DNA of 42,316 bases from Lonepinella koalarum (GCA_030525745.1 JAUNED010000018.1:1-42316); one strand, 5' to 3'; positions 10,076-19,031 are shown, counted from the stretch's first letter. Made by a program: numbers and translations. The notes: a model not told the origin generated them from the letters alone.

Positions 10076-10435
10076 ATGGCTATCAAAACTAGAGAACAAG
10101 GGGCGAGATTCGAACTTCAAGCTCGTCGCTTTCTTGAAAATCAAGGTCTAAAATTCATTGCAGCAAACCAGTATTTCAAATGTGGTGAGCTCGATTTAAT
10201 TATGCAAGACGGAGCTACTTTTGTTTTTGTAGAAGTACGCCAACGAAAAAATGATCTTTTTGGTTCTGCGGTAGAAAGCGTCGATTGGTATAAGCAACAA
10301 AAATGGCAAGATGCAGCAAATTTATGGCTTGCTCAACAGAATCTTAGCCTTGAAGATGCTGATTGCCGTTTTGACTTAATCGCCTTCGGTAAAACCGAGA
10401 AAGAAATGGAATGGATTTGTAATTTTCTGGAATAA
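10076..10435 (+). CDS. yraN: YraN family (UPF0102) endonuclease-like protein
   Basis: 119 residues of the UPF0102 family, which has a restriction-endonuclease-like (Holliday-junction-resolvase-like) fold. The core motif is [11 protein letters not shown] followed by [10 protein letters not shown], where Glu, Asp and the second Glu would bind metal; the usual final Lys of E-x-K is Arg here. No confirmed biochemical role is known. Its ATG follows the lpoA stop codon with no gap, so translation is probably coupled. Confidence 0.9.
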   Translation: MAIKTREQGARFELQARRFLENQGLKFIAANQYFKCGELDLIMQDGATFVFVEVRQRKNDLFGSAVESVDWYKQQKWQDAANLWLAQQNLSLEDADCRFDLIAFGKTEKEMEWICNFLE

Positions 10436-10441
10436 GCTACA

Positions 10442-11023
10442 ATGTTGAATAAAATCAAAGATATTTACAGCGAAAGTATCCAAACACAGATTTCGGCATC
10501 ACAATTATTATCTGCGCCACTCTTGCAAGCTAGTGAAAAATTAGTTTCCTGCTTGTTGCGTGGTAATAAAATTATTGTCTGTGGACAAGGACGTTCCTAT
10601 GCTAACGCCCAATTTTTGGTGACTAATTTACTGCATCGTTATGATTTTGATCGCCCAAGTTTCCCCTCCGTGCTACTCAGTTTAGATAGTGCGGTCGGTT
10701 CCGCAATTGTTTTGGATCAGCAATATCAATGTCTATACCAACGTCAATTTAACGCTGTTGCTCAACAAGGTGATATTTTAGTTGTCTTCTCTCCGACAAA
10801 AAATGAAACTGCTGTATTGGAATTAGTCAAAGCCGCATTTGCCAAAGAAATTGAAATTGTTGCATTGACAGGAGATTATAATGAGCCTTTAAAAGGCTTA
10901 TTAACTGAACAAGATTTATTGCTTTCCGTCCCTTCAAACAAAGAAAGTCGCATTTTAGAAAGCCATTTGCTTATCATTAATGCACTATGTGAACTCATTG
11001 ATCATAGTTTATTTAGCCAATAA
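10442..11023 (+). CDS. diaA: DnaA initiator-associating protein DiaA (SIS domain)
   Basis: A 193-residue SIS-domain protein. In E. coli DiaA is a tetramer that binds DnaA and promotes its ordered assembly at oriC, helping to time replication initiation. Visible features are an N-terminal helix (MLNKIKDIYSESIQTQI), the sugar-isomerase-type nucleotide loop IIVCGQGRSYANAQFL, and a second core segment GDILVVFSPTKNE. Length and position, between yraN and dolP, match E. coli diaA. The closely related GmhA would be the main alternative, but the context argues for DiaA. Confidence 0.9.
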   Translation: MLNKIKDIYSESIQTQISASQLLSAPLLQASEKLVSCLLRGNKIIVCGQGRSYANAQFLVTNLLHRYDFDRPSFPSVLLSLDSAVGSAIVLDQQYQCLYQRQFNAVAQQGDILVVFSPTKNETAVLELVKAAFAKEIEIVALTGDYNEPLKGLLTEQDLLLSVPSNKESRILESHLLIINALCELIDHSLFSQ

Positions 11024-11055
11024 CATGGAAAAATCTGACCCAAAGGAGATTCCCA

Positions 11056-11637
11056 ATGAAACTAAAAAAAATCAAAACCTTTTCTTTATTTTTAGGTAGC
11101 ATCTTTTTTTTACAAGGCTGTATTGCTGCTGCAATTGTTGGTGGAGCAGCAGCAACAAAAGTAGCAACGGATCCTAGAACTGTTGGTACACAAGTTGATG
11201 ATGAAACTTTAGAAATACGGGTCAAAAATGCAATTAATAATGACGCACAATTAAAACAAGAAGGGCGAGTGGAAGTAGTCTCTTATAGCGGACGCATTTT
11301 ACTAATCGGTCAAGTACCTAACGATAATCTAAAAAATATTGCAACCAGCTTAGCTAAAGGCGCGGAAGGTGTCACCGATGTTTATAATGAACTTCGGATC
11401 GGGCAGCCTATCCCCCTATTACAACGAAGCAAAGACAGTTGGATCACCACAAAAATTAAATCTGAATTATTAGTTAATAGCAAAGTAAAAACCACAAGTG
11501 TCAAAGCTATTACTGAAGACGGTGAAGTTTTCTTAATGGGTAATTTAACTCAAGCACAATCCGATGCAGCAAGTGATGTCGCTCGTAATATATCCGGTGT
11601 GAAAAAAGTGGTGCGAGTATTTAACTACATTCAATAA
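11056..11637 (+). CDS. dolP: Dual BON-domain outer-membrane lipoprotein DolP (YraP)
   Basis: 193 residues. The signal peptide ends in the lipobox LQGC (Cys22). Two BON domains follow, roughly 55-120 and 130-193, each with the pattern of a helix and a strand ending in G-x-V. E. coli DolP binds anionic phospholipid at the division site and supports outer-membrane integrity and BAM function. A strong ribosome-binding site (AAGGAG, 11042-11047) precedes the ATG. It is the last gene of the lpoA operon and is followed by an uptake-signal terminator. Confidence 0.92.
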   Translation: MKLKKIKTFSLFLGSIFFLQGCIAAAIVGGAAATKVATDPRTVGTQVDDETLEIRVKNAINNDAQLKQEGRVEVVSYSGRILLIGQVPNDNLKNIATSLAKGAEGVTDVYNELRIGQPIPLLQRSKDSWITTKIKSELLVNSKVKTTSVKAITEDGEVFLMGNLTQAQSDAASDVARNISGVKKVVRVFNYIQ

Positions 11638-11656
11638 AAAATAAAACACCTTGATT

Positions 11657-11695
11657 TTTAACCGCACTTTTCAACAAAAGTGCGGTTAAATTTTT
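11657..11695 (+). terminator. Terminator after dolP made of two inverted uptake signals
   Basis: A perfect 15-bp stem (11657-11671 with 11676-11690) is formed by ACCGCACTT and AAGTGCGGT around a 4-base loop, followed by T5. Inverted uptake-signal pairs acting as terminators are well known in Haemophilus. Confidence 0.88.
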
Positions 11696-11706
11696 CCGCT
11701 ATCGCT

Positions 11707-11735
11707 TTGTCAATAATATGGAAATAAGATAAACT
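11707..11735 (+). promoter_or_regulatory. Probable sigma70 promoter of asnS
   Basis: TTGTCA (11707-11712), a 17-base spacer and TAAACT (11730-11735), about 38 bases ahead of the asnS start. Confidence 0.6.
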
Positions 11736-11773
11736 ACACAAGTTTTTTGAATAACCCGATTTTGGAGATAAAA

Positions 11774-13177
11774 ATGACAAAAATTGTGTCAATTGCCAAT
11801 GTGCTGAAAGGACATATTGCCGTTGGTGAAAAAGTGACTGTTCGTGGTTGGATTAGAACCCGTCGAGATTCTAAAGCAGGTTTGTCTTTCCTCGCAGTCT
11901 ATGACGGATCTTGCTTTGATCCAATTCAAGTAATTGCCAATAATGATTTAACCAATTACGATAATGAAATTTTACGTTTAACGACAGGCTGTTCTGTCAT
12001 TGTCACAGGAACAATTGTTGAATCTCCTGCAGAAGGTCAAGCGGTTGAATTACAAGCTGAAACTGTAGAGGTTGCCGGTTGGGTAGAAGATCCGGATACC
12101 TACCCAATGTCTGCCAAACGCCATTCTATCGAATACTTGCGTGAAGTCGCACATTTACGCCCTCGTACCAATATTATCGGTGCAGTTGCCCGTGTTCGTC
12201 ATTGCTTGGCACAAGCTATTCACCGCTTCTTCCACGAGCAAGGTTTTTACTGGGTGGCAAGCCCTATTATTACCGCTTCCGACACAGAAGGTGCAGGTGA
12301 AATGTTCCGTGTATCTACATTAGATTTAGAAAATTTACCTCGTAATGAAAAAAGTGCGGTGGATTTTTCCCAAGATTTCTTCGGTCGAGAAGCCTTTTTA
12401 ACTGTTTCCGGTCAGCTTAATGCCGAAACCTACGCTTGTGCGTTAAGCAAAGTATACACTTTTGGCCCGACTTTCCGTGCAGAAAACTCTAACACGACTC
12501 GTCACTTAGCTGAATTCTGGATGATGGAACCTGAAGTGGCTTTTGCGGATTTAAATGATAATGCCAAATTAGCGGAAGATATGTTGAAATACGTTTTCCG
12601 TGCCGTATTGACGGAACGCCGTGATGATTTGGAATTTTTCGTGAAACACGTAGATAAAGAAGCAATCACTCGTTTAGAAAACTTCGTAGCCTCTGATTTT
12701 GCTCAAATTGATTATACCGATGCTATCGACATCTTATTAAAATCAGGTAAATCCTTTGAATTCCCTGTTTCTTGGGGGATTGATTTATCATCCGAACACG
12801 AGCGTTATTTAGCAGAAGAGCATTTTAAATCACCGGTTGTAGTGAAAAACTACCCGAAAGACATTAAAGCTTTCTATATGCGTCTCAACGATGACGGTAA
12901 AACCGTTGCAGCAATGGACGTTTTAGCTCCAGGCATTGGTGAAATTATCGGTGGTTCTCAACGTGAAGAACGTTTAGAGGTGTTAGATAAACGTATGGTT
13001 GAAATGGGATTAAATCCGGAAGATTATTGGTGGTATCGTGACTTACGCCGCTATGGCACTGTACCTCACTCTGGGTTTGGGCTAGGTTTCGAGCGTTTAA
13101 TTGTATATGTGACAGGGGTACAAAATATTCGTGATGTCATTCCATTCCCTCGAGCACCAAGAAATGCAAATTTCTAA
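11774..13177 (+). CDS. asnS: Asparaginyl-tRNA synthetase
   Basis: Class II aminoacyl-tRNA synthetase that charges tRNA-Asn. The 467 residues equal the H. influenzae length. An N-terminal OB-fold anticodon-binding domain (about 15-105, containing [19 protein letters not shown]) is followed by the catalytic core. Class II motif 2 is visible in [20 protein letters not shown] and motif 3 in [15 protein letters not shown]. The frame is open from 11747, but the ATG at 11774 has the ribosome-binding site GGAG at 11763-11766 and matches the family start [11 protein letters not shown]. It is a single-gene unit between its own promoter and terminator and contains one uptake signal (12352-12360). Confidence 0.97.
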   Translation: MTKIVSIANVLKGHIAVGEKVTVRGWIRTRRDSKAGLSFLAVYDGSCFDPIQVIANNDLTNYDNEILRLTTGCSVIVTGTIVESPAEGQAVELQAETVEVAGWVEDPDTYPMSAKRHSIEYLREVAHLRPRTNIIGAVARVRHCLAQAIHRFFHEQGFYWVASPIITASDTEGAGEMFRVSTLDLENLPRNEKSAVDFSQDFFGREAFLTVSGQLNAETYACALSKVYTFGPTFRAENSNTTRHLAEFWMMEPEVAFADLNDNAKLAEDMLKYVFRAVLTERRDDLEFFVKHVDKEAITRLENFVASDFAQIDYTDAIDILLKSGKSFEFPVSWGIDLSSEHERYLAEEHFKSPVVVKNYPKDIKAFYMRLNDDGKTVAAMDVLAPGIGEIIGGSQREERLEVLDKRMVEMGLNPEDYWWYRDLRRYGTVPHSGFGLGFERLIVYVTGVQNIRDVIPFPRAPRNANF

Positions 13178-13200
13178 TTCTTTATAATTACTATAAACAA

Positions 13201-13226
13201 ACGCCACCAATTTGGGTGGCGTTTTT
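13201..13226 (+). terminator. Terminator of asnS
   Basis: Stem ACGCCACC (13201-13208) with GGTGGCGT (13215-13222), 6-base loop, then T5. T-rich sequence on the other side too means it may partly serve the convergent gene. Confidence 0.85.
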
Positions 13227-13266
13227 CATCATTCAAACAGAGTTCTTATCCTAAATAGAAGAAACT

Positions 13267-14064
13267 CTAATTCAAATAACTCCTTGTTTCCAATTTTTCC
13301 AAAGAAATCCAATCAATATACTCTGCTGAAAGATCTGCAATAAATTGCAGTATTTTCTCAATAATATGATAAATTTCTTGATTATCTAAACGAAGATACT
13401 GCTCTAATTTAAGTAGGTAAAATTCCTCATCAGATTCTTCAAACTTGATAGGTTGATCAGTATGTTTAATTCTAATAAAATCAATATCAGCATGATTAAA
13501 TTGCTCAATAAATTCCATCATTGTCTTAACATCATGAAACTCTAAACGATGTTCGATGTGGTGAAGTTCACTTAAATCAGCACCAATTTCTGATAAAGTC
13601 ATGATCTGTTCTTGTGTAAATGACCATTTCTCCTCTAGTAAAGATGGCATTAAAAAATCAAAATAAACTTCCCAATTTGGATCACGTTGTATTTCAATTT
13701 GTGATTTGCCCACAAGAGGCTCAAAGGTTTCAATAAAGCTATTCTCATCAGCAATATAAAAATAAATATCCGCTTTCGCTCCCGATAAAACATGTCCTGC
13801 ATAAACTACATTATCTAAAGCGGTTGCTTGAACTAAGATTTTAGTAATTTCATTGAATAAGCTTCTCTCTTCATCTACCGAAGGCAAGCCGTTTTCCTCC
13901 GCAATATACATAAAAGAAGCTCTAGCTAACCATGGCTCAGAATTACTGGAATGGAGTGCAAGCAAATCCAAATTTGCCGATATAATGGCAGGATAGTCTT
14001 TAATTTCTGTACGATAATTACGCCAATTTAACGCATTCAGATCAAACTTAACATCTCGCTCCAT
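13267..14064 (-). CDS. DUF695 / RraB-like uncharacterised protein
   Basis: 265 residues without signal peptide or membrane segment, so cytosolic. The N-terminal half (about 10-140) resembles DUF695. The C-terminal half, from HRLEFHDVKTMMEFIEQF to EYIDWISLEK, has the length and pattern of an RraB-like (regulator of RNase E) domain. This two-domain form exists next to xthA in other Haemophilus-type genomes (TIGR01619, from memory). The protein is strongly acidic, and no catalytic motif stands out. The start lies 8 bases after the xthA stop, so the two genes are probably co-transcribed. A role in RNA turnover is only a guess from the RraB similarity. Confidence 0.72.
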   Translation of the reverse strand: MERDVKFDLNALNWRNYRTEIKDYPAIISANLDLLALHSSNSEPWLARASFMYIAEENGLPSVDEERSLFNEITKILVQATALDNVVYAGHVLSGAKADIYFYIADENSFIETFEPLVGKSQIEIQRDPNWEVYFDFLMPSLLEEKWSFTQEQIMTLSEIGADLSELHHIEHRLEFHDVKTMMEFIEQFNHADIDFIRIKHTDQPIKFEESDEEFYLLKLEQYLRLDNQEIYHIIEKILQFIADLSAEYIDWISLEKLETRSYLN

Positions 14065-14072
14065 AATTTATC

Positions 14073-14876
14073 CTATTTGAATGTTGCCCAAATCGGTGCA
14101 TGATCTGAAGGCTTTTCCATTGCTCGAATATCTAAATCAATACCGACATCGATACAACGCTCTGCCAATGTTGTATTTGCTAAAATATGATCGATCCGTA
14201 ATCCTCGATTATCATCAAAACCACCGGAACGGTAATCAAACCACGAATACCGATCTGTCACATCCGGATTTAAACAGCGGAACGTATCTTTCAATCCCCA
14301 ATCATATAAGCGTTGATACCACTCTCGCTCTTCAGGCAAAAACGAACATTTCCCGTTACGTAACCAACGTTTTTGACCTTCCTCTCCAATACCAATATCT
14401 AAATCTGTTGGGCTAATATTCATATCACCCATAATCACAATCGGGTTCTCTCGGTTATGTACATTTTCAATATAATGTTGTAAATCCGCATAAAATTTCT
14501 GTTTTGCTGGAAATTTAGTTTCATGATCTCGACTTTCTCCCTGAGGAAAATAGCCGTTAATTACCGTCAGCAAACCAAAATTCGTTTGAAAATCTGCCAT
14601 GATAATCCGTTTTTGTGCATCAGCTTCATCTGTTGGAAAACCTTTTCTGACTTCAATCGGAGATTGCTTCGTCAATAAAGCGACACCATAATGTCCCTTT
14701 TGTCCGTGATGAAAAACATGGTAGCCCAAATGTTCTACTAACTCATAGGGAAATTGCTCGTCCGCAACCTTGATCTCCTGCAATCCTAAAACATCAGGTT
14801 GATGCTTCTCAATAATTGCTTCCAATTGATGAGGTCTGGCTCGTAACCCATTAATATTAAAAGACATTATTTTCAT
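14073..14876 (-). CDS. xthA: Exonuclease III
   Basis: ExoIII is the main AP endonuclease and 3'-5' exonuclease of base-excision repair. The 267 residues match the E. coli enzyme in length and carry all catalytic motifs: FNINGLRAR (Asn7), LQEIK (metal-binding Glu34), NGYFPQGES (Tyr), GDMNISP (Asp and Asn), RIDHIL (Asp) and the final SDHAPIW (catalytic His). It is the first gene of a two-gene unit with the DUF695/RraB-like gene and is divergent from sfsA. Confidence 0.97.
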   Translation of the reverse strand: MKIMSFNINGLRARPHQLEAIIEKHQPDVLGLQEIKVADEQFPYELVEHLGYHVFHHGQKGHYGVALLTKQSPIEVRKGFPTDEADAQKRIIMADFQTNFGLLTVINGYFPQGESRDHETKFPAKQKFYADLQHYIENVHNRENPIVIMGDMNISPTDLDIGIGEEGQKRWLRNGKCSFLPEEREWYQRLYDWGLKDTFRCLNPDVTDRYSWFDYRSGGFDDNRGLRIDHILANTTLAERCIDVGIDLDIRAMEKPSDHAPIWATFK

Positions 14877-14985
14877 TATAAAAATCCTAAACCACGATAA
14901 AAAGTGTGATTAGTTTATCACAGTTTTTTTCCGTATTGGAAACTTGTATAATTTCCACCGCACTTTTATTTTAATAGGACTTTTT

Positions 14986-15702
14986 ATGCAATTTCCTCCC
15001 TTACAACCAGCCAAACTAATTCGTCGTTATAAACGCTTCTTGACCGATATTGAACTACCCAACGGCGAAATTTTGACCATTCATTGTGCAAATACCGGGG
15101 CAATGACCGGCTGTGGTGAAAAAGGTGATATTGTATGGTACTCCAATTCAGGCAGTGAGACACGAAAATATCCGCATTCATGGGAATTAACTCAACTACC
15201 GAATGGTAGTTTAGTGTGTATTAATACACATCGTTCTAATCAGTTAGTTTTTGAAGCCTTACAACAAAAACAAATTAAAGAATTGGCAATGTATGATGAG
15301 ATTCACCCTGAAATCAAATATGGAGAAGAAAATAGCCGCATCGATTTTTTGCTTAAAGGAAAGGATTTACCGGACTGTTATGTAGAAGTGAAATCTATCA
15401 CGCTGGTTAAAAATAATATGGGTATGTTCCCCGATGCAGTCACTACTAGAGGGCAAAAACATGTTCGTGAACTGTTGGCAATGAAAAAACAAGGAGATAG
15501 AGCCGTTGTTCTATTTGCAGGACTACATAATGGATTCGATTGTTTTAAAACCGCAGAATATATTGATCCTGAATATGATCGTCTATTGAAATCTGCAATG
15601 GCTGAAGGGGTTGAAAGTTATGCCTATGCAGGAAAATTTGAAATTTCTCGGGGAATTCCAACCGCACTTTCACTAACCAATGCCGTTCCTTGGATAAAAT
15701 AA
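14986..15702 (+). CDS. sfsA: SfsA family (sugar fermentation stimulation) nuclease-like protein
   Basis: 238 residues of the SfsA family, named for a maltose-fermentation phenotype in E. coli. The family has an OB-like N-terminal domain and a nuclease-like C-terminal domain; the true role is unsettled. Visible motifs are [12 protein letters not shown] near residue 45, SRIDFLL and the following [10 protein letters not shown], whose Asp, Glu and Lys form the nuclease-type centre. The frame is open from 14944, but the family start [15 protein letters not shown] begins at the ATG at 14986, preceded by AGGA. Uptake signals lie upstream (14957-14965) and near the 3' end (15661-15669). Confidence 0.93.
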   Translation: MQFPPLQPAKLIRRYKRFLTDIELPNGEILTIHCANTGAMTGCGEKGDIVWYSNSGSETRKYPHSWELTQLPNGSLVCINTHRSNQLVFEALQQKQIKELAMYDEIHPEIKYGEENSRIDFLLKGKDLPDCYVEVKSITLVKNNMGMFPDAVTTRGQKHVRELLAMKKQGDRAVVLFAGLHNGFDCFKTAEYIDPEYDRLLKSAMAEGVESYAYAGKFEISRGIPTALSLTNAVPWIK

Positions 15703-15727
15703 TCCTATAAAATAGGAATTATTTTTA
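15703..15727 (+). terminator. Weak terminator after sfsA
   Basis: A 6-bp stem, TCCTAT (15703-15708) with ATAGGA (15712-15717), followed by ATTATTTTTATT. It starts directly at the sfsA stop codon. It is weaker than the terminator at 15806-15838. Confidence 0.45.
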
Positions 15728-15735
15728 TTTATCTA

Positions 15736-15768
15736 TTGACTTTATTTTTGAGAATAACTATCATTAAC
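15736..15768 (+). promoter_or_regulatory. Promoter overlapped by a Fur-box-like sequence
   Basis: TTGACT (15736-15741), a 17-base spacer and TATCAT (15759-15764) make a good sigma70 promoter. Bases 15750-15768 match the 19-base Fur consensus (GATAATGATAATCATTATC) at 14 of 19 positions, counted by hand, and cover the -10 box, the usual position for repression by Fur with iron. No protein-coding gene follows on this strand. Confidence 0.65.
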
Positions 15769-15770
15769 TT

Positions 15771-15838
15771 ATTCAAATAATAATAGATAATCACTCCAAC
15801 TTTAGCACCGCTCATCCCCACAAGAGCGGTGTTTTTTT
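15771..15838 (+). ncRNA. Putative Fur-regulated small RNA (HrrF/RyhB-like)
   Basis: The transcript predicted from the promoter at 15736-15764 would start near 15771. It would end at a strong intrinsic terminator: an 8-bp perfect stem CACCGCTC (15806-15813) with GAGCGGTG (15824-15831), a 10-base loop and T7 (15832-15838). The result is an RNA of about 68 nt with an unstructured, A-rich 5' part suited to pairing with targets. No open reading frame fits. A Fur-controlled small RNA, HrrF, is known from nontypeable H. influenzae and plays the part of RyhB. I cannot confirm sequence homology to it here. Alternatively the hairpin is only a second sfsA terminator, but that leaves the promoter and Fur box unexplained. 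Confidence 0.6.
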
Positions 15839-15851
15839 ATCTTATTTCTAC

Positions 15852-15888
15852 ATAAAACACAGGCTAATACTTCTTTGTATTAGCCTGT
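15852..15888 (-). terminator. Terminator of the allantoin operon (after allC)
   Basis: A perfect 12-bp stem, ACAGGCTAATAC (15859-15870) with its complement (15877-15888), 6-base loop, followed on the minus strand by GTTTTATG. It lies about 20 bases beyond the allC stop. Confidence 0.85.
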
Positions 15889-15906
15889 ACGATTTACTTA
15901 ATCAAT

Positions 15907-17142
15907 TTATTCATTCAGTAGCTTTTCTGCCAATTCCTGTTGCAACACCGCCGCTTTTGCGAAATAGTGATATTCCGTAAATTCGACCGGTGTGTGGCTT
16001 CTGCCGTCTTTACTTGGCACAAAAATCATTACCGTTGGAATTTTCTGCCCGATTTCTAATGAATCGTGTCCTGCTCCGCTCGGTAAGCGTTTATAGCTAA
16101 ACTGATGTTTTTGAGCTGAATTTTCCAAAATATCGAGCATTTTTTCGGATAACGCTACCGGTTGAATAATCAACTTCGTTTCTTTTTCAAAGGTTGAACC
16201 GATTTTTGCCGTTTCTTCTGCAAGGGCTTGCTCAATTTTAGCGGTAATTTCTTCCACATTTGCCATATTTAGTGAGCGGATATCAACACTAAACACCACT
16301 TTTTCCGCCACAATATTGATCCCCCCCGGTAGCACATTCATATAGCCGACCGTTGCCACCGTGCCGTCATTTTTCTCTCTTGCCCAGTCTGCAATTTGAG
16401 CAATCACTTTGGTTGCAACATCAACGGCATCTAAACGCATATCCATTGGTGTTGTGCCTGCGTGATCGGCTCGCCCGTGAACAGTAAACATATGACGATG
16501 CAAACCAACAATGCCCGTTACCAAACCAATTTCAATACCTTGAGTATCTAACACCGGCCCTTGTTCAATATGGGTTTCGATAAAATGCCCAATCGACCCC
16601 TCAGCCCATTTTGCATTTTCAATTTTTTCCGGATCTAATCCGTAGCCTTGCATCGCCTCATAATAAGAAATTCCGTCTTTGTCTTTATATTGGCGACAAT
16701 AGTCCGGAGTACGCAAACCGAGCATTGCCCCTGAGCCAAAATACCCTGTGCCGAAACGCATTCCTTCTTCATCATTAAAGCCTACAACCACAAAATTACG
16801 CTTAAATTTTTTACCGCTTGCTTTTAATAAACGGGCGGTTTCTAATGCGGTAATCACCCCTGCGATACCATCATAATTTCCGCCGTGAAGTACACTGTCA
16901 TAGTGAGAACCGGACATCACGCAAGGCAATTCAGGTTGTTCACCTGCTAAAATACCGAAAATATTGCCCGCTTCATCTTCTTTCACTTGCAGCCCGGCAT
17001 CGATCATTAAATCTCTTAAATAATTAACCGCACTTCTCGCCTCTTGAGAAAAAGGTAAACGGGTACAACCATTGCCCGGTGTGGCAGTGAATTGTTTTAG
17101 ATGTTCTAAATTTTGCGTAATACGCTGGGTAATCTGTTCCAT
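15907..17142 (-). CDS. allC: Allantoate amidohydrolase
   Basis: Metal-dependent M20-family amidohydrolase that converts allantoate to ureidoglycine, CO2 and ammonia. 411 residues. Metal-ligand motifs are clear: SGSHYDSVLHGGNYDG (His and Asp), GFNDEEGMRFG (Glu-Glu), HIEQGPVLD (His), HAGTTPMDMRLDA of the dimerisation and substrate domain, and the C-terminal SGAGHDSLEIG (His). N-carbamoyl-amino-acid hydrolases share these motifs, but the surrounding allantoin genes decide the call. It is the last gene of the minus-strand operon that begins at allE, 8 bases after the 62-residue membrane protein. It contains a Haemophilus-type uptake signal (17027-17035). Confidence 0.93.
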   Translation of the reverse strand: MEQITQRITQNLEHLKQFTATPGNGCTRLPFSQEARSAVNYLRDLMIDAGLQVKEDEAGNIFGILAGEQPELPCVMSGSHYDSVLHGGNYDGIAGVITALETARLLKASGKKFKRNFVVVGFNDEEGMRFGTGYFGSGAMLGLRTPDYCRQYKDKDGISYYEAMQGYGLDPEKIENAKWAEGSIGHFIETHIEQGPVLDTQGIEIGLVTGIVGLHRHMFTVHGRADHAGTTPMDMRLDAVDVATKVIAQIADWAREKNDGTVATVGYMNVLPGGINIVAEKVVFSVDIRSLNMANVEEITAKIEQALAEETAKIGSTFEKETKLIIQPVALSEKMLDILENSAQKHQFSYKRLPSGAGHDSLEIGQKIPTVMIFVPSKDGRSHTPVEFTEYHYFAKAAVLQQELAEKLLNE

Positions 17143-17150
17143 TTTGTGTC

Positions 17151-17339
17151 CTATTTCTTTCTATTTAAGATAAATACATCAATCGGTGAATATAACATTG
17201 CGCCAACCATCAACCCAAAGCCGATATGGATAGGAGTATTATTAGCTTGTGCAATACCTAGCATAATTAGTGCAAAGGCTAGCATAATCACGATAAAAGC
17301 TAAGGTCATTTTGCCTGCTTTGGTTTTAAAAAAGTCCAT
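17151..17339 (-). CDS. Small membrane protein of the allantoin operon, function unknown
   Basis: 62 residues: a short basic N-terminus (MDFFKTKAGK), one hydrophobic helix at about 11-31, a polar turn (QANNTPIH), a second at about 37-55 and a basic tail (LNRKK). That pattern suggests two membrane spans with both ends in the cytoplasm. A good ribosome-binding site (AGAGGA on the minus strand) precedes the ATG. The gene is 30 bases after the LctP-family permease and 8 bases ahead of allC, so it is co-transcribed with both. No family is recognised. A partner or small regulator of the permease is a reasonable guess from position alone. Confidence 0.72.
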   Translation of the reverse strand: MDFFKTKAGKMTLAFIVIMLAFALIMLGIAQANNTPIHIGFGLMVGAMLYSPIDVFILNRKK

Positions 17340-17369
17340 TCATCTTATCCTCTGGTTCTTAGCCTATAG

Positions 17370-18974
17370 TTAAAGCGAGGCAAAATATGCCACAATGCCG
17401 ATGAATAACGTAGGTAATAACGTAATCCAAATGATAGTTTTCATTACATCACCTTCTTTACCAAGAATATTGGCGGTGGTGGTGCCTAAAATAATTTTAC
17501 TTGGGCTGATTGCACTACCTATCGCCCCACCGGTAGTTTGCGCCCCTAAAATTGCCGCAGAATTTGCATTTAACAGTTTCGCGGTGGTCATTTGGAAATC
17601 TCCAAATAGAATATTAGAACTCATATTGCTACCTGTCATAAAAGTACCTAATAAGCCGATAAATGGCGATAAAATAACATAAGATTTCCCTAATACGGCT
17701 GCCATTCCCTGCGCTAGAACGGCCGTTTGCCCGGTTCCGCCCATAATTTTTGACATAATCACCAAACCCACTACGGCAATACCTGATGGCATCGTCATTG
17801 AAACAGATTTTGCAAAAATGGTTTTCGTGCCACCTTTACCAATCCAGCCTTTATGTTGATAATAAATTAAGCCGATAATGGAAGACACAAACAGGAACAT
17901 ACTGGCGTGCGTGAAAATCGCAATCGGTGAATAGGCAGTATAAGCCTTATTCACAAAGCCATAACCTGTGACAGTTTCCGGGAAAGCAAAACCAAACTTA
18001 AATTGGGATAAAAACTGATTAACCGGCGTAATAACCAAAATTGCCAATGTCATCACAGAAAGGACAATATAGGGAATAAACGCCTGTAATAAATTCATAT
18101 TTGGCAAGGTTTCTTCATTTTCTGTGGTTTTACTTCTATCCATAATCGGGCTGTCTTCCACACGCCAAACTGCTTTATACATCGGCATTTTGCTGATAAG
18201 CACAATCGCTAAAATGGATAAACAGGCAGGAATAAAAGCAGAAATGGTGGTATTGACTTGGCTAAGAATAAGCTCGCCACCACCTTGAATAGTGGCAATA
18301 ATTAAGGTTGCCACCAAGCCCTTTTTCAGTGCTTTGCCTCTGCCGTAGAAGCACGAAATTGCTAAGCCTGTAATCACAATCCAAAACCATAAAAATGCAG
18401 CAGACCAAAGTGCGGTGAGGAAATAGTCATCACTGCCGATTTCAAGCCCTGCAGAAACAGCTAATGCGTCCCACGCTGCGGCTAGAGTACCAAAAGTATT
18501 CCCCCACGCTTGCCCTAATAGCGGTAGCACCACTGCCCATAACGGGCGAACACCAATTCCAATTAAAAGAGGAGCGCCAACCGCCACCGGTACGCCAAAG
18601 CCGGTAATACCTTGTAAGAAACTTTCAAAGATCCAACCCATTGTCATGACCAGCAAGAGTTCATTCGGGAACAACTTACTCATTCCGGCTCGAATCACTA
18701 AAAAGGCTTTTGCGCCATCACTGACTTGGTACATCAACACTGCTGTCCACACAATCAGCAAAATCACTAACGCATTCCAAATACCTTTGGCGGACTCAAT
18801 CGCAATTAATGAAACATCTGCTTGATAGAGAAAAACCCCTGTAAAAATCGTAATTAAAAGCCCAATAGGCGCAGCTTCTGTTGCGCCCCATTGGAATTTC
18901 ACCATTAAAATAACTAATGTGATAATCGGCAATAACGCCATAAACCACATAAAAAAATTCACCGGAATATCCAT
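17370..18974 (-). CDS. LctP-family (lactate/glycolate permease-type) transporter
   Basis: 534 residues and about 13 hydrophobic segments, so an inner-membrane permease. Family signatures include ESFLQGITGFGVPVAVGAPL, LLGQAWGNTFGTLAAAWDAL, and near the C-terminus TGSNMSSNILFGDFQ and GAQTTGGAIGSAISPSKI. Characterised LctP and GlcA proteins move lactate and glycolate with protons. This copy is inside the allantoin operon between arcC and allC, with no lactate dehydrogenase nearby. The pathway here ends in oxamate, an analogue of lactate and pyruvate, so oxamate export is the likeliest role; import of a related 2-carbon acid is the alternative. The upstream spacer holds repeat copy 1, and its ribosome-binding site looks weak. 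Confidence 0.88.
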   Translation of the reverse strand: MDIPVNFFMWFMALLPIITLVILMVKFQWGATEAAPIGLLITIFTGVFLYQADVSLIAIESAKGIWNALVILLIVWTAVLMYQVSDGAKAFLVIRAGMSKLFPNELLLVMTMGWIFESFLQGITGFGVPVAVGAPLLIGIGVRPLWAVVLPLLGQAWGNTFGTLAAAWDALAVSAGLEIGSDDYFLTALWSAAFLWFWIVITGLAISCFYGRGKALKKGLVATLIIATIQGGGELILSQVNTTISAFIPACLSILAIVLISKMPMYKAVWRVEDSPIMDRSKTTENEETLPNMNLLQAFIPYIVLSVMTLAILVITPVNQFLSQFKFGFAFPETVTGYGFVNKAYTAYSPIAIFTHASMFLFVSSIIGLIYYQHKGWIGKGGTKTIFAKSVSMTMPSGIAVVGLVIMSKIMGGTGQTAVLAQGMAAVLGKSYVILSPFIGLLGTFMTGSNMSSNILFGDFQMTTAKLLNANSAAILGAQTTGGAIGSAISPSKIILGTTTANILGKEGDVMKTIIWITLLPTLFIGIVAYFASL

Positions 18975-19015
18975 TTGTTATTGAAAACCTAAGTTGTAAA
19001 AAAATGTAGAAAAAT

Positions 19016-19025
19016 GACCGCTTGT
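19016..19025 (-). repeat. Actinobacillus-type uptake signal between arcC and the LctP-family gene
   Basis: GACCGCTTGT on the plus strand is the complement of ACAAGCGGTC, the core of the uptake signal used by the Actinobacillus pleuropneumoniae lineage. A Haemophilus-type signal (19147-19155) is found 120 bases away in the same spacer. Confidence 0.6.
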
Positions 19026-19031
19026 TGTGTT

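Noticed and set aside
13267-14064. Calling the gene next to xthA an RNase E regulator (rraB)
   Set aside because: Only the C-terminal half resembles RraB and the protein is about twice as long, so the symbol would overstate the evidence.
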